DNA of 64,000 nt, from contig JAJTUP010000008.1 of assembly GCA_021399435.1 (NCBI GenBank), positions 1,673,434 to 1,737,433 on the forward strand, written 5' to 3'. Below the pieces are notes generated by a model. That model saw only the letters and a program-made list of their open reading frames with translations. It was not told the origin of the DNA and ran no database searches. The translations under genes and the position numbers were made by a program. The DNA is from Diaporthe sp. PMI_573. Taxonomy: Eukaryota > Ascomycota > Sordariomycetes > Diaporthales > Diaporthaceae. This document shows, in pieces, positions 10,261 to 21,409 of the stretch (within the stretch, counting starts at the first letter, position 1; every line of letters begins with the position of its first letter).

Positions 10261-11769
10261 ATGTCAGCCTCGCCCTCCCTCACCCTCTCCGACTACCTGG
10301 AGAAGCTCTCCGGGGCAGTCTTCCGACGGCTCTACCTACAGCCTTCCACCGCCTTTGCCATCTTCCGGCGCATGCTGCCGAACCTCGCCAAGACCTTCGT
10401 CATGGCGATCCTGTATATGCCCACGCCCCTCCTGCTCGACGACCTCGACACCTGGGTGAAACCCGATGCCAAGAAGGACCGCGACCACGCCCTCGGGATC
10501 CTGCGGCGTCTGCACATAGTGTCCATCTCGATGGCGGCCAAGGACAAGCCTCAGGAGATGGCCCTGGCCACCAACTTCAAGAACTCCCTGCGCCTGGCAC
10601 TCGAAGGCGGCGGCGAACATCAGAGCTTTGGTGTGCCTAGCTCGCTCCCGGTACCTGAACATGTCGACGTTGCCTTTCTCGACAAGTATGCGCGCAAGAA
10701 ATGGGACGATATACTGCATTTCGTGGTGAACAGCGTCGCGATGGGGGGTGGCGAAAGCATGACTGGGTCTTCTGGGCCCAAGGCCTCCGTCAAAGACCTG
10801 TTGGTGGCAGGTCGCCTGGTCGAGCGGAGGGGGTTGGGGAGCGTGGGGATCACACAGTCAGGCTTCACGTTCCTCCTACAAGAGGCGAATGCTCAGGTTT
10901 GGACGCTGCTGCTGCAGTGGTTGGAGGCGGCTGACCAGGCGCGCAAGGAGGCCGAGCAGGCTGGCAGGGAGTCCAAACTTGACAGCGTCGACATGTTGAG
11001 CTTCCTGTTCATGCTTGCTAGCCTGGAGCTAGGGAGGGCCTACGACACGAACGCGCTGACTGAGAAACGTCAGAACATGCTGCCGAACCTGGTGGACTTT
11101 GGCCTGGTCTACATCGACACGGCCAACCACCACCAGTACTTCCCAACCCGGCTCGCCACGACCCTCACGAGCGGAGCCTCGGCACTGCGCAGCGTTTCGT
11201 CCGGCTTTGACGCTGCTATAGCCGCCGGCCACGGCGACGGAGGTGGTGGCGGCGGCGGCGGCGGCGAGAGCGGGCAGAACAAGGGCTTCATCATCGTCGA
11301 GACCAATTACCGAATCTACGCGTACACGACGTCCCCGCTGCAGATCTGCGTGCTCTCGCTCTTCTGCCACCTGCGGCACCGCTTCTCGGGCATGGTGACG
11401 GGCCGGCTGACGCGCGACTCAATCCGCAAGGCCATCAGCTACGGCATCACGGCGGACCAGATCGTGTCATACCTAGCGACGCACGCGCACGAGCAGATGC
11501 ACCGCGTCGCGCAGCTCAACACCAAGCCCGTCCTGCCGCCCACGGTGGTCGACCAGATCCGCCTCTGGCAGCTCGAGAACGAGCGCATGCGCGCCACCCC
11601 GGGCTTCCTGTTCAAGGACTTTGACTCCAAGGCCGAGTACGACGCCCTGTCTCGCTACGCCGAGGAGATCGGCGTCCTGGTCTGGCGCAGCGATGCCCGA
11701 CAGACCTTCTTCGCCAGCAAGGTCGAGCAGCTGGCTGACTACCTGAGGCTGTGGAAGAAGGCGAATTAG
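10261..11769 (+). CDS. tfb2: TFIIH core subunit Tfb2 (p52)
   Basis: Intronless, 502 residues, starting in a good context (ccaccATGtc). The N-terminus (LSDYLEKLSGAVFRRLYLQP, then a winged-helix region with LGILRRLHIVSISM) and the C-terminal domain from about residue 430 (LWQLENERMRATPGFLFKDF ... EEIGVLVWRSD) are typical of Tfb2/p52/GTF2H4. In the family this subunit anchors and stimulates the XPB/Ssl2 translocase in TFIIH and binds Tfb5 through its C-terminal domain, acting in RNA polymerase II initiation and nucleotide excision repair in the nucleus. A run of nine glycines (residues 327-335, bases 11239-11265) interrupts the middle, just before KGFIIVETNYRIYAYT. Yeast Tfb2 is about 513 residues, so the length is normal. 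Strong GC bias compared with the flanking non-coding DNA. Confidence 0.95.
   Translation: MSASPSLTLSDYLEKLSGAVFRRLYLQPSTAFAIFRRMLPNLAKTFVMAILYMPTPLLLDDLDTWVKPDAKKDRDHALGILRRLHIVSISMAAKDKPQEMALATNFKNSLRLALEGGGEHQSFGVPSSLPVPEHVDVAFLDKYARKKWDDILHFVVNSVAMGGGESMTGSSGPKASVKDLLVAGRLVERRGLGSVGITQSGFTFLLQEANAQVWTLLLQWLEAADQARKEAEQAGRESKLDSVDMLSFLFMLASLELGRAYDTNALTEKRQNMLPNLVDFGLVYIDTANHHQYFPTRLATTLTSGASALRSVSSGFDAAIAAGHGDGGGGGGGGGESGQNKGFIIVETNYRIYAYTTSPLQICVLSLFCHLRHRFSGMVTGRLTRDSIRKAISYGITADQIVSYLATHAHEQMHRVAQLNTKPVLPPTVVDQIRLWQLENERMRATPGFLFKDFDSKAEYDALSRYAEEIGVLVWRSDARQTFFASKVEQLADYLRLWKKAN
11239..11265 (+). repeat. in-frame GGN repeat coding nine glycines in Tfb2
   Basis: Nine consecutive glycine codons (gga ggt ggt then six ggc). 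It lies in a linker between the conserved middle and the FIIVETNYRIYAYT segment, so it is probably a tolerated flexible loop prone to slippage. Confidence 0.9.
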
Positions 11770-12581
11770 GACTCCGCTTTCTCAGAATCGCCTGGCCTGA
11801 TCATCAGCGGCTGCGACGGCCTACAGTCAAAGATCATCATCAGCCCGGAGAAGCGACGGCCTGGGGTCTTCCGGCCCGTGATATACGGTAAAACGGTCAG
11901 GGGCGTGCTGCAGATGTGACATTTGCCAGGCTTCACTGAGCCAGGATAAGCACTGCTTGGAAACGTGCCCGCAGGCTGATGGCATCATACTCTAAGCGTC
12001 GGGAGATTGTCGCTGCATCGAAGATGATCGTCTGGCCGTGGCTTGGTCACACACGGTCCTTGCAAAGAAGGGGGCAAACAAAAGGTTAAGTGCTTGGCGT
12101 TCAAGGGCAGAAAAGAAATGATAGGCTGGCTATCTGATCCAAGGGAAAAGGCGTTAGGAGGGATACCCGGTAGGGCCAACGGTGTGGTTTCCTACATTTC
12201 TGTAGATGAGCCACGAGCGGTCGTGGCGCATCACAAGCAATCATCACCATGTTATTACCACTTGACTCTTCTCTCTTCGCTCTCCTGATGCTGTGTCTGA
12301 ATCACTTCCCTTGTGCTCGTCAGTTATCTGTTCACTAGGGTAGTGTTCCATTTCTGCCTGCGACAAATGGGAATTAGCTAACAGTATACCAGCTCCCTAC
12401 AGCAGTACCAACCCCCTCTTTGAATTCGTAAACCAGTCAGCTCAACGCGATATTAGCAATGTCCTGTAAGCAAGGGGCAAGTAGCCAACACTCCTTTCGT
12501 AAGATACTTCAGTGGCGTCCTGCCTGCTTTTCCATTCGACAACACCAATTCGGAAGCAGTGTCTTCCATCCTTCACAATTA
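11770..12581. other. intergenic region between convergent genes
   Basis: Carries the 3' ends of tfb2 and of the gene on the minus strand. No coding sequence or repeat is supported. Confidence 0.55.
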
Positions 12582-14047
12582 TCAGTACATACTCGCCCTC
12601 TTCCCGATCCTTTTCACGCCCATCCGTGAGATGTATGAGCCCCAGTTGCGGTCACCCATAGTACCGCCCCTCGGGAGGACTTTCGGACGGCCTTCCTTGC
12701 GCGCGAAGTCCTGCTGGAAGACGAATAGGCTCCTCCGAGCTTCGTCGGTGGCACAGAAAGCTTCAAGATGGATAAACACCCGCTTACACCGCTCGTCGTC
12801 GTCCAACAGCAGCTTGGCATCTGCAGCATACGTTGCCGAGCCCTGGTAGCCGCCTTCCCTGTTGAGGCCACCGCCGCCACCAGCCTGTTGAAGTATGGCG
12901 GCTGACGTGGCGGAGGGGGGAAGACGGGTGTTGAATCGGGTGTACTGGGCTTCTCGCAGAAGATGTGGCTGTAGCTGCTGATTCAAGGCCGCACTGCGGT
13001 CGGCCTTAGCCCCAAGCAGGCTCTGCAGATTATTCGGGGTCAGGCACTCGGCCAGAAACTTGTCATGCAATGAATTGAAGCGGCCGCTCCAGTACGCCGA
13101 AGGCTGCTCGGTATAAATGCAGCAAGGATTCTGAGTAAGGTGCAGGTCCGACTTGTGCGAGCCCAGAGATAGTCGGCCACTCTTTGAGACTGGGAGCCGA
13201 GAGGAAGTTGGCGCCTTGGGGAGTGACGTATCGGCTGTTGTTGTTGTGGCTTGGGCGAGAGAAGCCGAGGACCCATTCGATGAAGCAGTGGCCCGATGAC
13301 TGGGGGCCAAGCTAGATCTGGAAAAAGATGCTGTTATTCCGGACAAGACGTTGAATGTGCGTGATTTGGATAGCTGTCGCGGCGTCGAGTCTTGAAGAGT
13401 GCTGATGACAGGAGTGGGTGGTCGTCCAGATCCATCCTTCTCGTCCTTCCGGCCTCCAGACACCACCTCACCAAAGACACAATCACCGGAGATCTTAGAG
13501 GTGGTAACAGGACGGGAAGGGAGAATCATCCTACCATTGTGCTGGACGGGTCCGATTGGAGCACTGATGACGGGCCGCTTCCTGAACGGCAAACGAGGCG
13601 CCGGAAGACGCGAGGAACGGTGTGGTCGGTCCATGCCGTGGATCTTACGAACAATCCGCCAACTATTTCGTGAAGCCGTCGGATGGCGTCTGCAATAGTT
13701 CTATGCGCCAGGACAAAGAAGACGAGAAGGATGGCGTGGATGACAGCCAGCCACAGGGGAACCAGGACGCGGATGGAGTCAAGGTATGGTCTGTGGAGCT
13801 CAGAGATAAGCAGATATGTGCACTTGAGGCTCAGGGTCAAGGCGTGCACAGTCTGCTTAATACCCTCCCCCAAGGTGAAAGTCAGGAAGTTGAAGACTTG
13901 CTTGATCTCTGCTTGCTGCACTGGGTATGGCGGCTCGTCGGAGTCGAGGTCGCAGTCGCAGTCGGAGTCCCGGTGCGAAGCTGGGTTTGTTGACGCACAG
14001 TCGATACGGCGAGGATCAACTTCGGCTCGACCAGAATCTGTAGTCAT
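12582..14047 (-). CDS. uncharacterised protein with one membrane segment and a low-complexity middle
   Basis: I do not recognise this family. Two long frames on the minus strand, 14047-13526 and 13634-12582, overlap in different phases. A splice from ttgttc|gtaaga (13648) to gtccag|cac (13542) joins them in phase 0 and gives exons 14047-13649 and 13541-12582, 452 residues in all. The intron lacks a clear branch point, so two overlapping genes or another acceptor remain possible. The N-terminal part has a hydrophobic segment (about residues 90-115, VLVPLWLAVIHAILLVFFVLA) preceded by an amphipathic stretch. The middle is Ser/Thr/Pro-rich and probably disordered. The C-terminal ~170 residues look folded (YWSGRFNSLHDKFLAE, KRVFIHLEAFCATDEARRSL, WGSYISRMGVKRIGKRASMY) and are probably the conserved part. 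Candidate: a membrane-anchored fungal-specific protein. Confidence 0.55.
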
Positions 14048-14459
14048 GATGAGTGGGGGCGTAGAACGGGGATGATGCGTAGTGGAATCGGTCGTGGAGG
14101 GTTTGTTTACTGGCGACGTCGGGGTGTAGAATGAGGTGGTGGCGGACGCTTAGGGGCGAGGTGTTGATCAAGAGGGCTGGCTGATTCGAAGACCACAGCA
14201 AAGTGAGGCAAGTGCATTGCTGCTCTGAGGGAAAGCACACTCGGTGGCTACCTGCAGACAAGCCGTGCCTCACAGATGAGAGAGACACAATTGGAAGGCA
14301 GTGGGTGCGACGCGCTCCTGCCCCAAACACATAGGAATGCATGTGCAGTCATCATCCATTCATTCATTCTATCGAACGCAATCGATCCATGCTAATGCAG
14401 GCCTCGTTATCCATCAGTCTTGCCATTCCATTTCCAAAGTCGTCTTGCTTATGCACCGT
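14048..14459. other. intergenic region
   Basis: Separates two genes on the same strand: the promoter of the 12582-14047 gene and the 3' end of the TANGO2-like gene. Nothing else seen. Confidence 0.55.
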
Positions 14460-15593
14460 CTATTCCCATCCCTCGATCTCGAATCTGAAGGTCATGTCTC
14501 CTTTGCCTCTCTCTTTGGCGTTGCCGTTTGGATCCCACAGTGCCCTCTCCGTGTACGTCACCTTTCCGTCCCAGTCCACGAGGATGATTGTCTGCCTCTG
14601 CGTTCCGTACATGCCCCTTGCGAACCCCATCGTCTGGGGGTCTGGCCGCTGAGCTCCAACCACTTTGGATAGGCTTTCTTGCACCTTGGGGTCGGCGTGG
14701 CTGCTCTCATCCGTTCCATTGCCCGCCGCTTTCACCATGTCAGCTTGGTGTTTCGAGTCGCCTATCGGAGGAATGAATATAGACTCCTTGAGCTCCCCAA
14801 GATGTTCCTCCAGGCTCTTGCCTGGGTGGGTTGGCAGCGTGTCCTGGTCCAGGACCCAGAATAGTCTCTCCCGCAACTCGTCCTCGTTCATGTCTTTCTC
14901 AACCGCTTCGCTAACCACCTGGTTGACCAGCGACTTTCCGTTCTTGACCTTGGGCCACTCCACAGGATCGTCGTATGCCGCATTGCTAAGCCCAACAGTC
15001 TCGCCTCTCTTCCCTACAATCCATGGTATCTGACCAGGATGCTCAGCACGATTTGACAGAATCGCCATGGGCTCCAGCCCGTCTCCACCCCCTCCGTCTC
15101 TCCGCCTCAACCTGCCACAGATGAGCGAAAAGCCCCCGACACCCTGGCAGCCCCCGCTTGCCATCACTGCTTCCACGTAGTCGCCCACGCTGCGCTCTGC
15201 TGAGTTTTCCAGCCATGATGTGACCATGGCCCCCCGGCTCTTCTGTCCGCTGATCGGCTGGCATAGTCTGGTGGGATCTAGCTCGCGGTAGTTGGTAAGC
15301 ACCGAGAAATGCCCCGACTTGGTGATTCCAAGCCATGTGCCTCTTTCAGCACGCTGCAGATCTCGGGACGAGAGGATGTGCTGGATCTCATCCGCTTCGC
15401 CGTTTGGCGGCTGGCCGTTGACGCCAGTCTGCTGCGATGACACATCGGGCGTGGGCGCCCTGGAAGGCTGTCGGGAAGCTCGCGTGCTCCACCAGTGCGG
15501 CCGTGATGTCGGGCGAAGGATGAACTCGTCCCGGTTGTCGATGACGATGAGCGCATATTTGGGATGCGCGGTGGTCAGGAGAACAATGCACAT
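14460..15593 (-). CDS. NRDE/TANGO2 family protein
   Basis: Single exon, 377 residues. It begins MCIVLLTTAHPKYALIVIDN followed directly by RDEFILRPT, giving the family hallmark NRDE motif and the Cys at position 2. Later conserved pieces are GTWLGITKSGHFSVLTNYRE and the C-terminal GTQRQTIILVDWDGKVTYTE. Proteins of the TANGO2 (transport and Golgi organisation 2) family have an Ntn-hydrolase-like fold. In animals they are linked to Golgi organisation and to haem or lipid handling; the molecular activity in fungi is not settled. A low-complexity insert (about residues 40-70) follows the NRDE motif, and another, charged and Gly-rich, lies near the middle. No signal peptide or membrane segment. Confidence 0.92.
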   Translation of the reverse strand: MCIVLLTTAHPKYALIVIDNRDEFILRPTSRPHWWSTRASRQPSRAPTPDVSSQQTGVNGQPPNGEADEIQHILSSRDLQRAERGTWLGITKSGHFSVLTNYRELDPTRLCQPISGQKSRGAMVTSWLENSAERSVGDYVEAVMASGGCQGVGGFSLICGRLRRRDGGGGDGLEPMAILSNRAEHPGQIPWIVGKRGETVGLSNAAYDDPVEWPKVKNGKSLVNQVVSEAVEKDMNEDELRERLFWVLDQDTLPTHPGKSLEEHLGELKESIFIPPIGDSKHQADMVKAAGNGTDESSHADPKVQESLSKVVGAQRPDPQTMGFARGMYGTQRQTIILVDWDGKVTYTERALWDPNGNAKERGKGDMTFRFEIEGWE

Positions 15594-18500
15594 GATGTCT
15601 CTGCCGTGCTGCGGCTGCGTCTATTGCGCTCAAAATTCTTCCAAAAATCGGTGCAGATTTGTCCTTCTCAGACGTGCGTACCTATTGTTTGAAGGACGCA
15701 CAGAAGTTGACGATTTGTTGATGCTCTCAGGTTCCACCCACTGATCTCTGTTGCACATCTGCGCCTGTCAAGTAGGCTATGAGGTCACGCCAGCAGACCG
15801 GTCACTCCACGCCAAGCAGACCCGACTCACGGGATCTTACGGAGCAAGGGATGCGGCGCAAAGGCCAGGAAATTGACAGAAAGGCAAACAAAAAATCAGG
15901 CCATCGATTTCTTGTGAATCCCAGAGCCAGGCCATGAGCATACCTCGTGCCTACCTGCGGACGAATTCGCAGTAAGACAGTCGGCGCCGGAAGTCGCTAC
16001 ACAGCCTTTCTGGGCCTGCCCTTCGCTGCCGAACGACCTCCATGGTCTCCGAACCCGGAAGCAAGCAGCACAATGATGCCTTGCCACGTCTCCTTTGCAT
16101 AAGTTTCCGGCCTTCAAGCACCAGCCCTTCTGCACTGGCAGAGAGGTCTTGAAACTTGCGACCAGTCGTGTCCTGTCAGCCTGGCATACATCATTCACGT
16201 GTTTAACGCTCTGCATATCGGAAGACACCGCTTTCACAGGCTGGCTTCGTCTTGGCGCCCATAATGGTCTGGGCACCAAGAGCGACACATCATATTTGCC
16301 CGCACGGTCCTTCACGGCGAGTGACGAGCTCTCGGAGAGACGTCCATTCTTGCCTCTGACCATACAAGACCTTTACCAGTTTCTGAACCACACAAATGCC
16401 CGCCTATTTCCATGCGCTTGTCCAGCTAAAACGCAACAGTCGTGATAACCCTGTCTTTTGCCAAACCACTGACGTTGACGTTGCGGAACCACTGCCGGAA
16501 GGAACTAAATCCTCACTCGAATCCGGTTTGTCGGGGTTTCGTGGTGCGTCTGGATGATGTGGGCTGCCTGGGGCCGGGGCTGATGCCTTCCCTGCCCCGG
16601 TAGGATTCTGTGGTTCCCCGTGAATGGGGCAAGGACCACACGTCGATATTATGACTCTGCCCCTATCGCACGGCGTTTTGGTCTCTCGAAAAGCACTCAA
16701 ATGAGCTGGACACGGCGCCACTATGGTTGCTCCCTCTCGGACTGCACATCCATCATCGTACACCTGTGGATAAAGATAACACATTCTCGCACTGCTTTGT
16801 AGGGTTGACCATCGTTTTTTACCCTAGCCACGGCGCAAAGCGCCAGGCAGGATACTGCAGCAACGAGAGGAAAGCACACCTCAGAAGTTGCAGCAGCACA
16901 GTGTTGTTGCATCGCATGTGTTAACAAAGAGCCACCGTCTTTGTTCGACTTAATCCGGCACACGCGTCTGTCACGTTTCCGTCGGGTTGTTCGAGCGGCG
17001 CGACACTTCTACAGCCATTCCAGGTGAGCCGTCGGCAACCGGCACCAGTCGCCTTTCGCTAGCACATCCCACGCTGCACCTCGTCACAGAGTCCCGGAGT
17101 CGCAGAGTCGCAACCGATCACACAGGAGCATCCATTGTCGGAGGTTTGAGCCCGATCTCTCGCGCACGGCCGTGCTGTCCGGCTGTTTATCTATGCACGT
17201 TCGCACTGAGTTCCATTGGAGCTGGTGGATGCCCACGCAATGGGTTCTGGGCCCTCGAGTATAGCCTGCCAAGCTGTCTGGCTGCTTTCAATCCAGACCT
17301 GTGAATGGCACGATGACACCTTCTGTTGTGTTCACAGCAACTTCGTCACAATCGGCAGAATGAGTGCCATACTGGAGAATGTAAACTCTCCGGTTCGCGA
17401 GGCCAACGCCGCCCACGTGTTTACATGGGAGCACAGGATGAAGGACTGCCGAATCCCACCGTTATAAAGCCCAAGGTGGTCAAGGACCGTATTGTGGTCC
17501 GGGCTTACGCCAGGCAGCAAGTCCCTGCGTCTCCGCGAGAGGCCGGCTCAAAAGCGGAGCCCGGAAAACAATAACCAGCAACCGCAAGCCTGGTAGCGAG
17601 GCCGGGGCTGCCGGATCAAAGGGGTGCGGGAGCCCTTTTCAGACTAGCTGGACGGCCCGACTCGAATAGTGATCGCCGCGCCCTCAGTCTCACGACTTGC
17701 CTAGCTCTGCAAATAGTTCGGTTGGAAACAACACCCAACTGGACATTACGAGGAGAGGGGCGAAATGGTTTTGCCGGTGCTCCAGGGCCCACCAAAACTG
17801 CCTGCTAGCCGTGCAGATTTTGGTAAGCGATGTCACAGTATTTTTAAGCCCTGTCGCCAGGCCTGCTGGGGTACCTATTTGGTACGAGCAGGAGGGCCCC
17901 AGGCCCCTGATCTTCAGCGAAGCCCAGTCGCGAGCAAGGCCGGCCTTCCCGTTTCGAAACGCCATGAGGCGGCGATGTCACGATATCCACGTGGTTTCAG
18001 AGGCTCAAGCAACGTCGTCGGGGGCACTTACCCGAGTGGGAAGGTTTTTCGTAAAACGCGCACCTGCACGCACAATCTTGACTGATGGCGTTTTTGGCGT
18101 CGGCACATTGTGAGCTCAGCGTCGGGCAAGCACGCGGCTGTCAAGGACCGAGACTCTGGCGATGCTACCCAAGCAGACGGTGCGGGCTAGGTTGGCGGAG
18201 AAGACTATTGTCGCCGAAGCTGCAACTGAAGGTTAAGTTCACCCTCCACCCTGCCGCCGATGTGTTTCAAAATTGCAGCTCGGCGATCATTCGCGAGAGC
18301 TCCGCTTGACCGGAGTGCCTAGGAGTCTAGGTCCCGTCGTGCAGCGCACAGCAACGTCGCTTAGGTTTCCAGGGCCCCCTCGAGTTCGAAGGTTTAACCC
18401 CCACTGGCTTTTGTCTGTGAGACATTTCCGAACCACTGGTAACTCTAGAGCAACCTAACTTCGAGGCTAACCCCCAGAGTTCTGTGCGACCCTTATCTCG

Positions 18501-20109
18501 AACGAAGGCAGTAAACGGCGGTCGTGCCCAAATGTAGGGCTGCCGACAGGGGCACGTTCATATCTCCCAACCGAAAGCTTCTGCCGCTATTGGGATTTTC
18601 ATACTCACCGACGACACGAAGCCACCTTATATGCAGGGGTTTCACTTCACCGTTCCTGTTATCCCACCGTAACAACGCCTCACTCTGCGGTGGCCTTTGT
18701 GGCGCAACAGACATGTGCCTCGTGATAATATTCCTATGCAGTTCTATGGTATATGGTATATTGCAGACTATATGGCATATTGACTTATGACATATAGCCC
18801 AGAGAGCACATCCGGGTGGCCAACGGCCCGCGCAAGCTCTGACCCAGTTCCATCGGCAATTAGACCCGACAAGCAAGTCAGATTCGCGAGCATTGGTTCC
18901 CACCTCGTCAAGCCTCGAGTACGATCATGTCAGGCCAGGAGACCCCGACGAGAGGCCAGGGTCGGGCAGCGATATACTCCATGCGCGGCAAACCTCAAAA
19001 AGCCGTCAGCTACGCATTCCAATTTCAACTATGGCACATTATTGCTTCAGGCGTGGGTGTGCAAACAGCCGGCCGCTGTCATAGTAGATGAGGGTTGGGG
19101 AACAAGATTGCGTCCCCAAGGGTTGGCAGCTGCCGACGTTCCACGCTCGACTGGGAGAGTGGGGATCTGCACCCCCAGCTGAGGCTACTGCAATAGCGAC
19201 GAGCCTTCACACGCCAAACGCATCACCAAGCGGAGGAGGGCCATGTGCGGTATAGATCTAGCGGACCACGCCCCGGGTCTGGACAAGAAACCCACCGCAC
19301 TAATCCCGAACCCGTTCAGTCAGTTTCTCCAGCAGGCCAGGAAGGCCCAGCTAAACGTCAATGCGACCAGCAGACTGGGCTCAAACGACCGAGGTCTAAA
19401 TGCAACTCTGCCCAAAGATCGTCGCCCCTCAATGGAGGGGAGACAGTCACACCCTGGATGGTTATTCCCGCCGAAGGGGAAGACCCCGTTTTTCTCGCCA
19501 GATCACGGAGCCACTGGGAGCCTCCAAGGGCCCCCTCCTCCCCTCTGATGTGAAGACCGCCACACTGGTCGTCTCCATGCCGCCCAGATCACAGAGTTCC
19601 GGTGCCACTGCATCATGCACAGTTTGTCCGAACTTGCTCGGCCGATGTTATGTATGCCCCTGCACTCGCTGGTTGCTGCTGCGTACTCTCTAATATTCCG
19701 CAAATCTGATGCGTGCGCGGCTTGGATATGTCACTCTAACTAGCAGGGCATCAGGGGTCGGCGAGTAGACTAGGTGTTAGTCTAGAGGCACTGCCAAGGA
19801 TCAAGGACGAGTGTTTGATGAACCCGTAAGCTTTAATATGCGCTAGGCTCAACACCGCAGACTCGGTTTTCTTGCCCCCAGCCTTTAACTGGCCACCCCC
19901 TAGCGTTCTCTCCTGATATAGCCTCCCAACAGCCTTCGACGTTTATATCAACCATCGACCTCGACGAAAACGACTGTTTACGAAAAGAGGAGGAAAGGGA
20001 AAACAAAGAACAAAGAAAACCGCCGGCAGGGAATGGCGACCACGAGGTCGCTCTAAGAACAAAGCATTTCCCGCCTTACCCATCGCCGCCAACCATTCCT
20101 CACACCACC
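15594..20109. other. 4.5-kb gene desert
   Basis: No frame here shows a recognisable domain or a believable exon series. The longest frames (for example 15896-16363 minus and 17697-18113 plus) are of random composition. Base composition is near that of the coding regions, so it does not look like RIP-mutated transposon. I see no tRNA or 5S rRNA. The last few hundred bases should contain the promoter of the rhodopsin-domain gene. Confidence 0.5.
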
Positions 20110-21409
20110 ATGGCCATCGAAAACCGCGGGCCGGCGCTATCAGCGGTGGCCATCTTTCTTGTGACGATGGCCACCACCTCATTCGTCCTGAGGGCTTATG
20201 TACGCGCCTTCATGGTGAGGGCCTTTGGCGTGGACGATTGGTTTATGCTGCTTGCTACGATAACGTTTATTCTCTTTGTCACATGTGTAAACGTCGGCGT
20301 GCACTACGGGACCGGTCGCCACTATGCAGACCTTGAAAGGTCCGATTTCCAAAACGCCATGCAGGTGAGTACCTCGCGATTCGACTATGTAGCTCTTTAC
20401 GCGACTGACTCGGCCATTCTCCACAGTTTTGGTATTATTGTTATATCTGGTACTGCTGGACCATGATCTTCTCCAAGATATCCATTGGAATCTTCCTTCT
20501 GCGCATCATCGTCGAGCGCATCCAGGTCTGGTTCATTTACATGGCCCTCACCATCAACGTCTTGACGGGAATGGTGTTTTTCTTTGTCACCACGCTCCAA
20601 TGCCAGCCTGTCTCGTTTTTCTGGAACAAGGACCAGCCCGGCAAATGTATTCAAATTGACATCATTATCGGCCTGACCTATCTCTACTCGAGCCTCAACA
20701 TCATTTGCGACTTCACGTTCGCCCTACTGCCGATCTTCATTGTCCGCAAGCTCAACATGAAGCGGAGAATGAAGGTCGCCATCATACCACTGCTCAGCAT
20801 GGGCTGCATCGCAAGTTGTGCCGTCGTCGTCCGACTCGCATACGTTGAGACATTCAGGAATCCCGACTTTTTGTGTAAGTGCAGCCCGCCCAAGGTCGCT
20901 CCACCATGATCGCCCTCATTAACAAATGAAATGTAGTTGCCACAGTTGACATTGCCATCTGGTCTACCGTAGAGTGTGGCCTGGCCGTCACAGCGGGAAG
21001 CCTGGCCTGCATCCGGCCGCTGTTCAAGGTCATCATGCACCGCCTCGGTCTGTCGACCGAGTCATACTTCCCGCCGTCTAAGGGGCTCAACGGCGGCGCG
21101 TCGGGCAGGGGCGCACAGCCGCCGCCAACTATCGGCTCATCGAACAAGGCGCTGCGCCGCAGCAGCGACATATTTCACATGGGGACGCTCTTCACACGCA
21201 TAGACAAGGACGAGGAGGCGGTACACGACGACAAGGAGTCGACAACGAAGCTGGTTCAGAGCGGGGGCATCGTCAAGACCAGCACAGTCCGGGTCAAGAT
21301 CGAGCCCATGGCGACGAACGCATCCGGGTCTGGGTCGGAACGTGGGGGCTCAAGCAGCAAGGAGGACTTGCGCATGTTCAAGGGTCACATGACCCGCAGT
21401 CCTGTGTGA
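20110..21409 (+). CDS. fungal rhodopsin-domain integral membrane protein (SAT4/PTH11-like)
   Basis: Three exons: 20110-20364, 20427-20874 and 20937-21409, giving 391 residues. The splices are canonical (gtgagt/ccacag and gtaagt/atgtag) and restore FWYYCYIWYCWTMIFSKISI and NPDFLFATVDIAIWSTVECG. About seven hydrophobic helices fill residues 10-280. Hallmarks of the fungal 'rhodopsin' domain are FGVDDWFMLLA after helix 2, KISIGIFLLRI, FYWNK-like FFWNKDQPGKCI, and the TVECGLAVTAGSLACIRPLF motif in the last helix. The C-terminal ~110 residues are polar, Ser/Gly-rich and probably cytosolic. There is no CFEM domain at the N-terminus. Members include PTH11-related receptors and many uncharacterised plasma-membrane proteins; ligand and signalling role are unknown here. 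Confidence 0.92.

Noticed and set aside
15896..16363. 155-codon minus-strand frame
   Set aside because: No recognisable motif, composition like the surrounding non-coding DNA.
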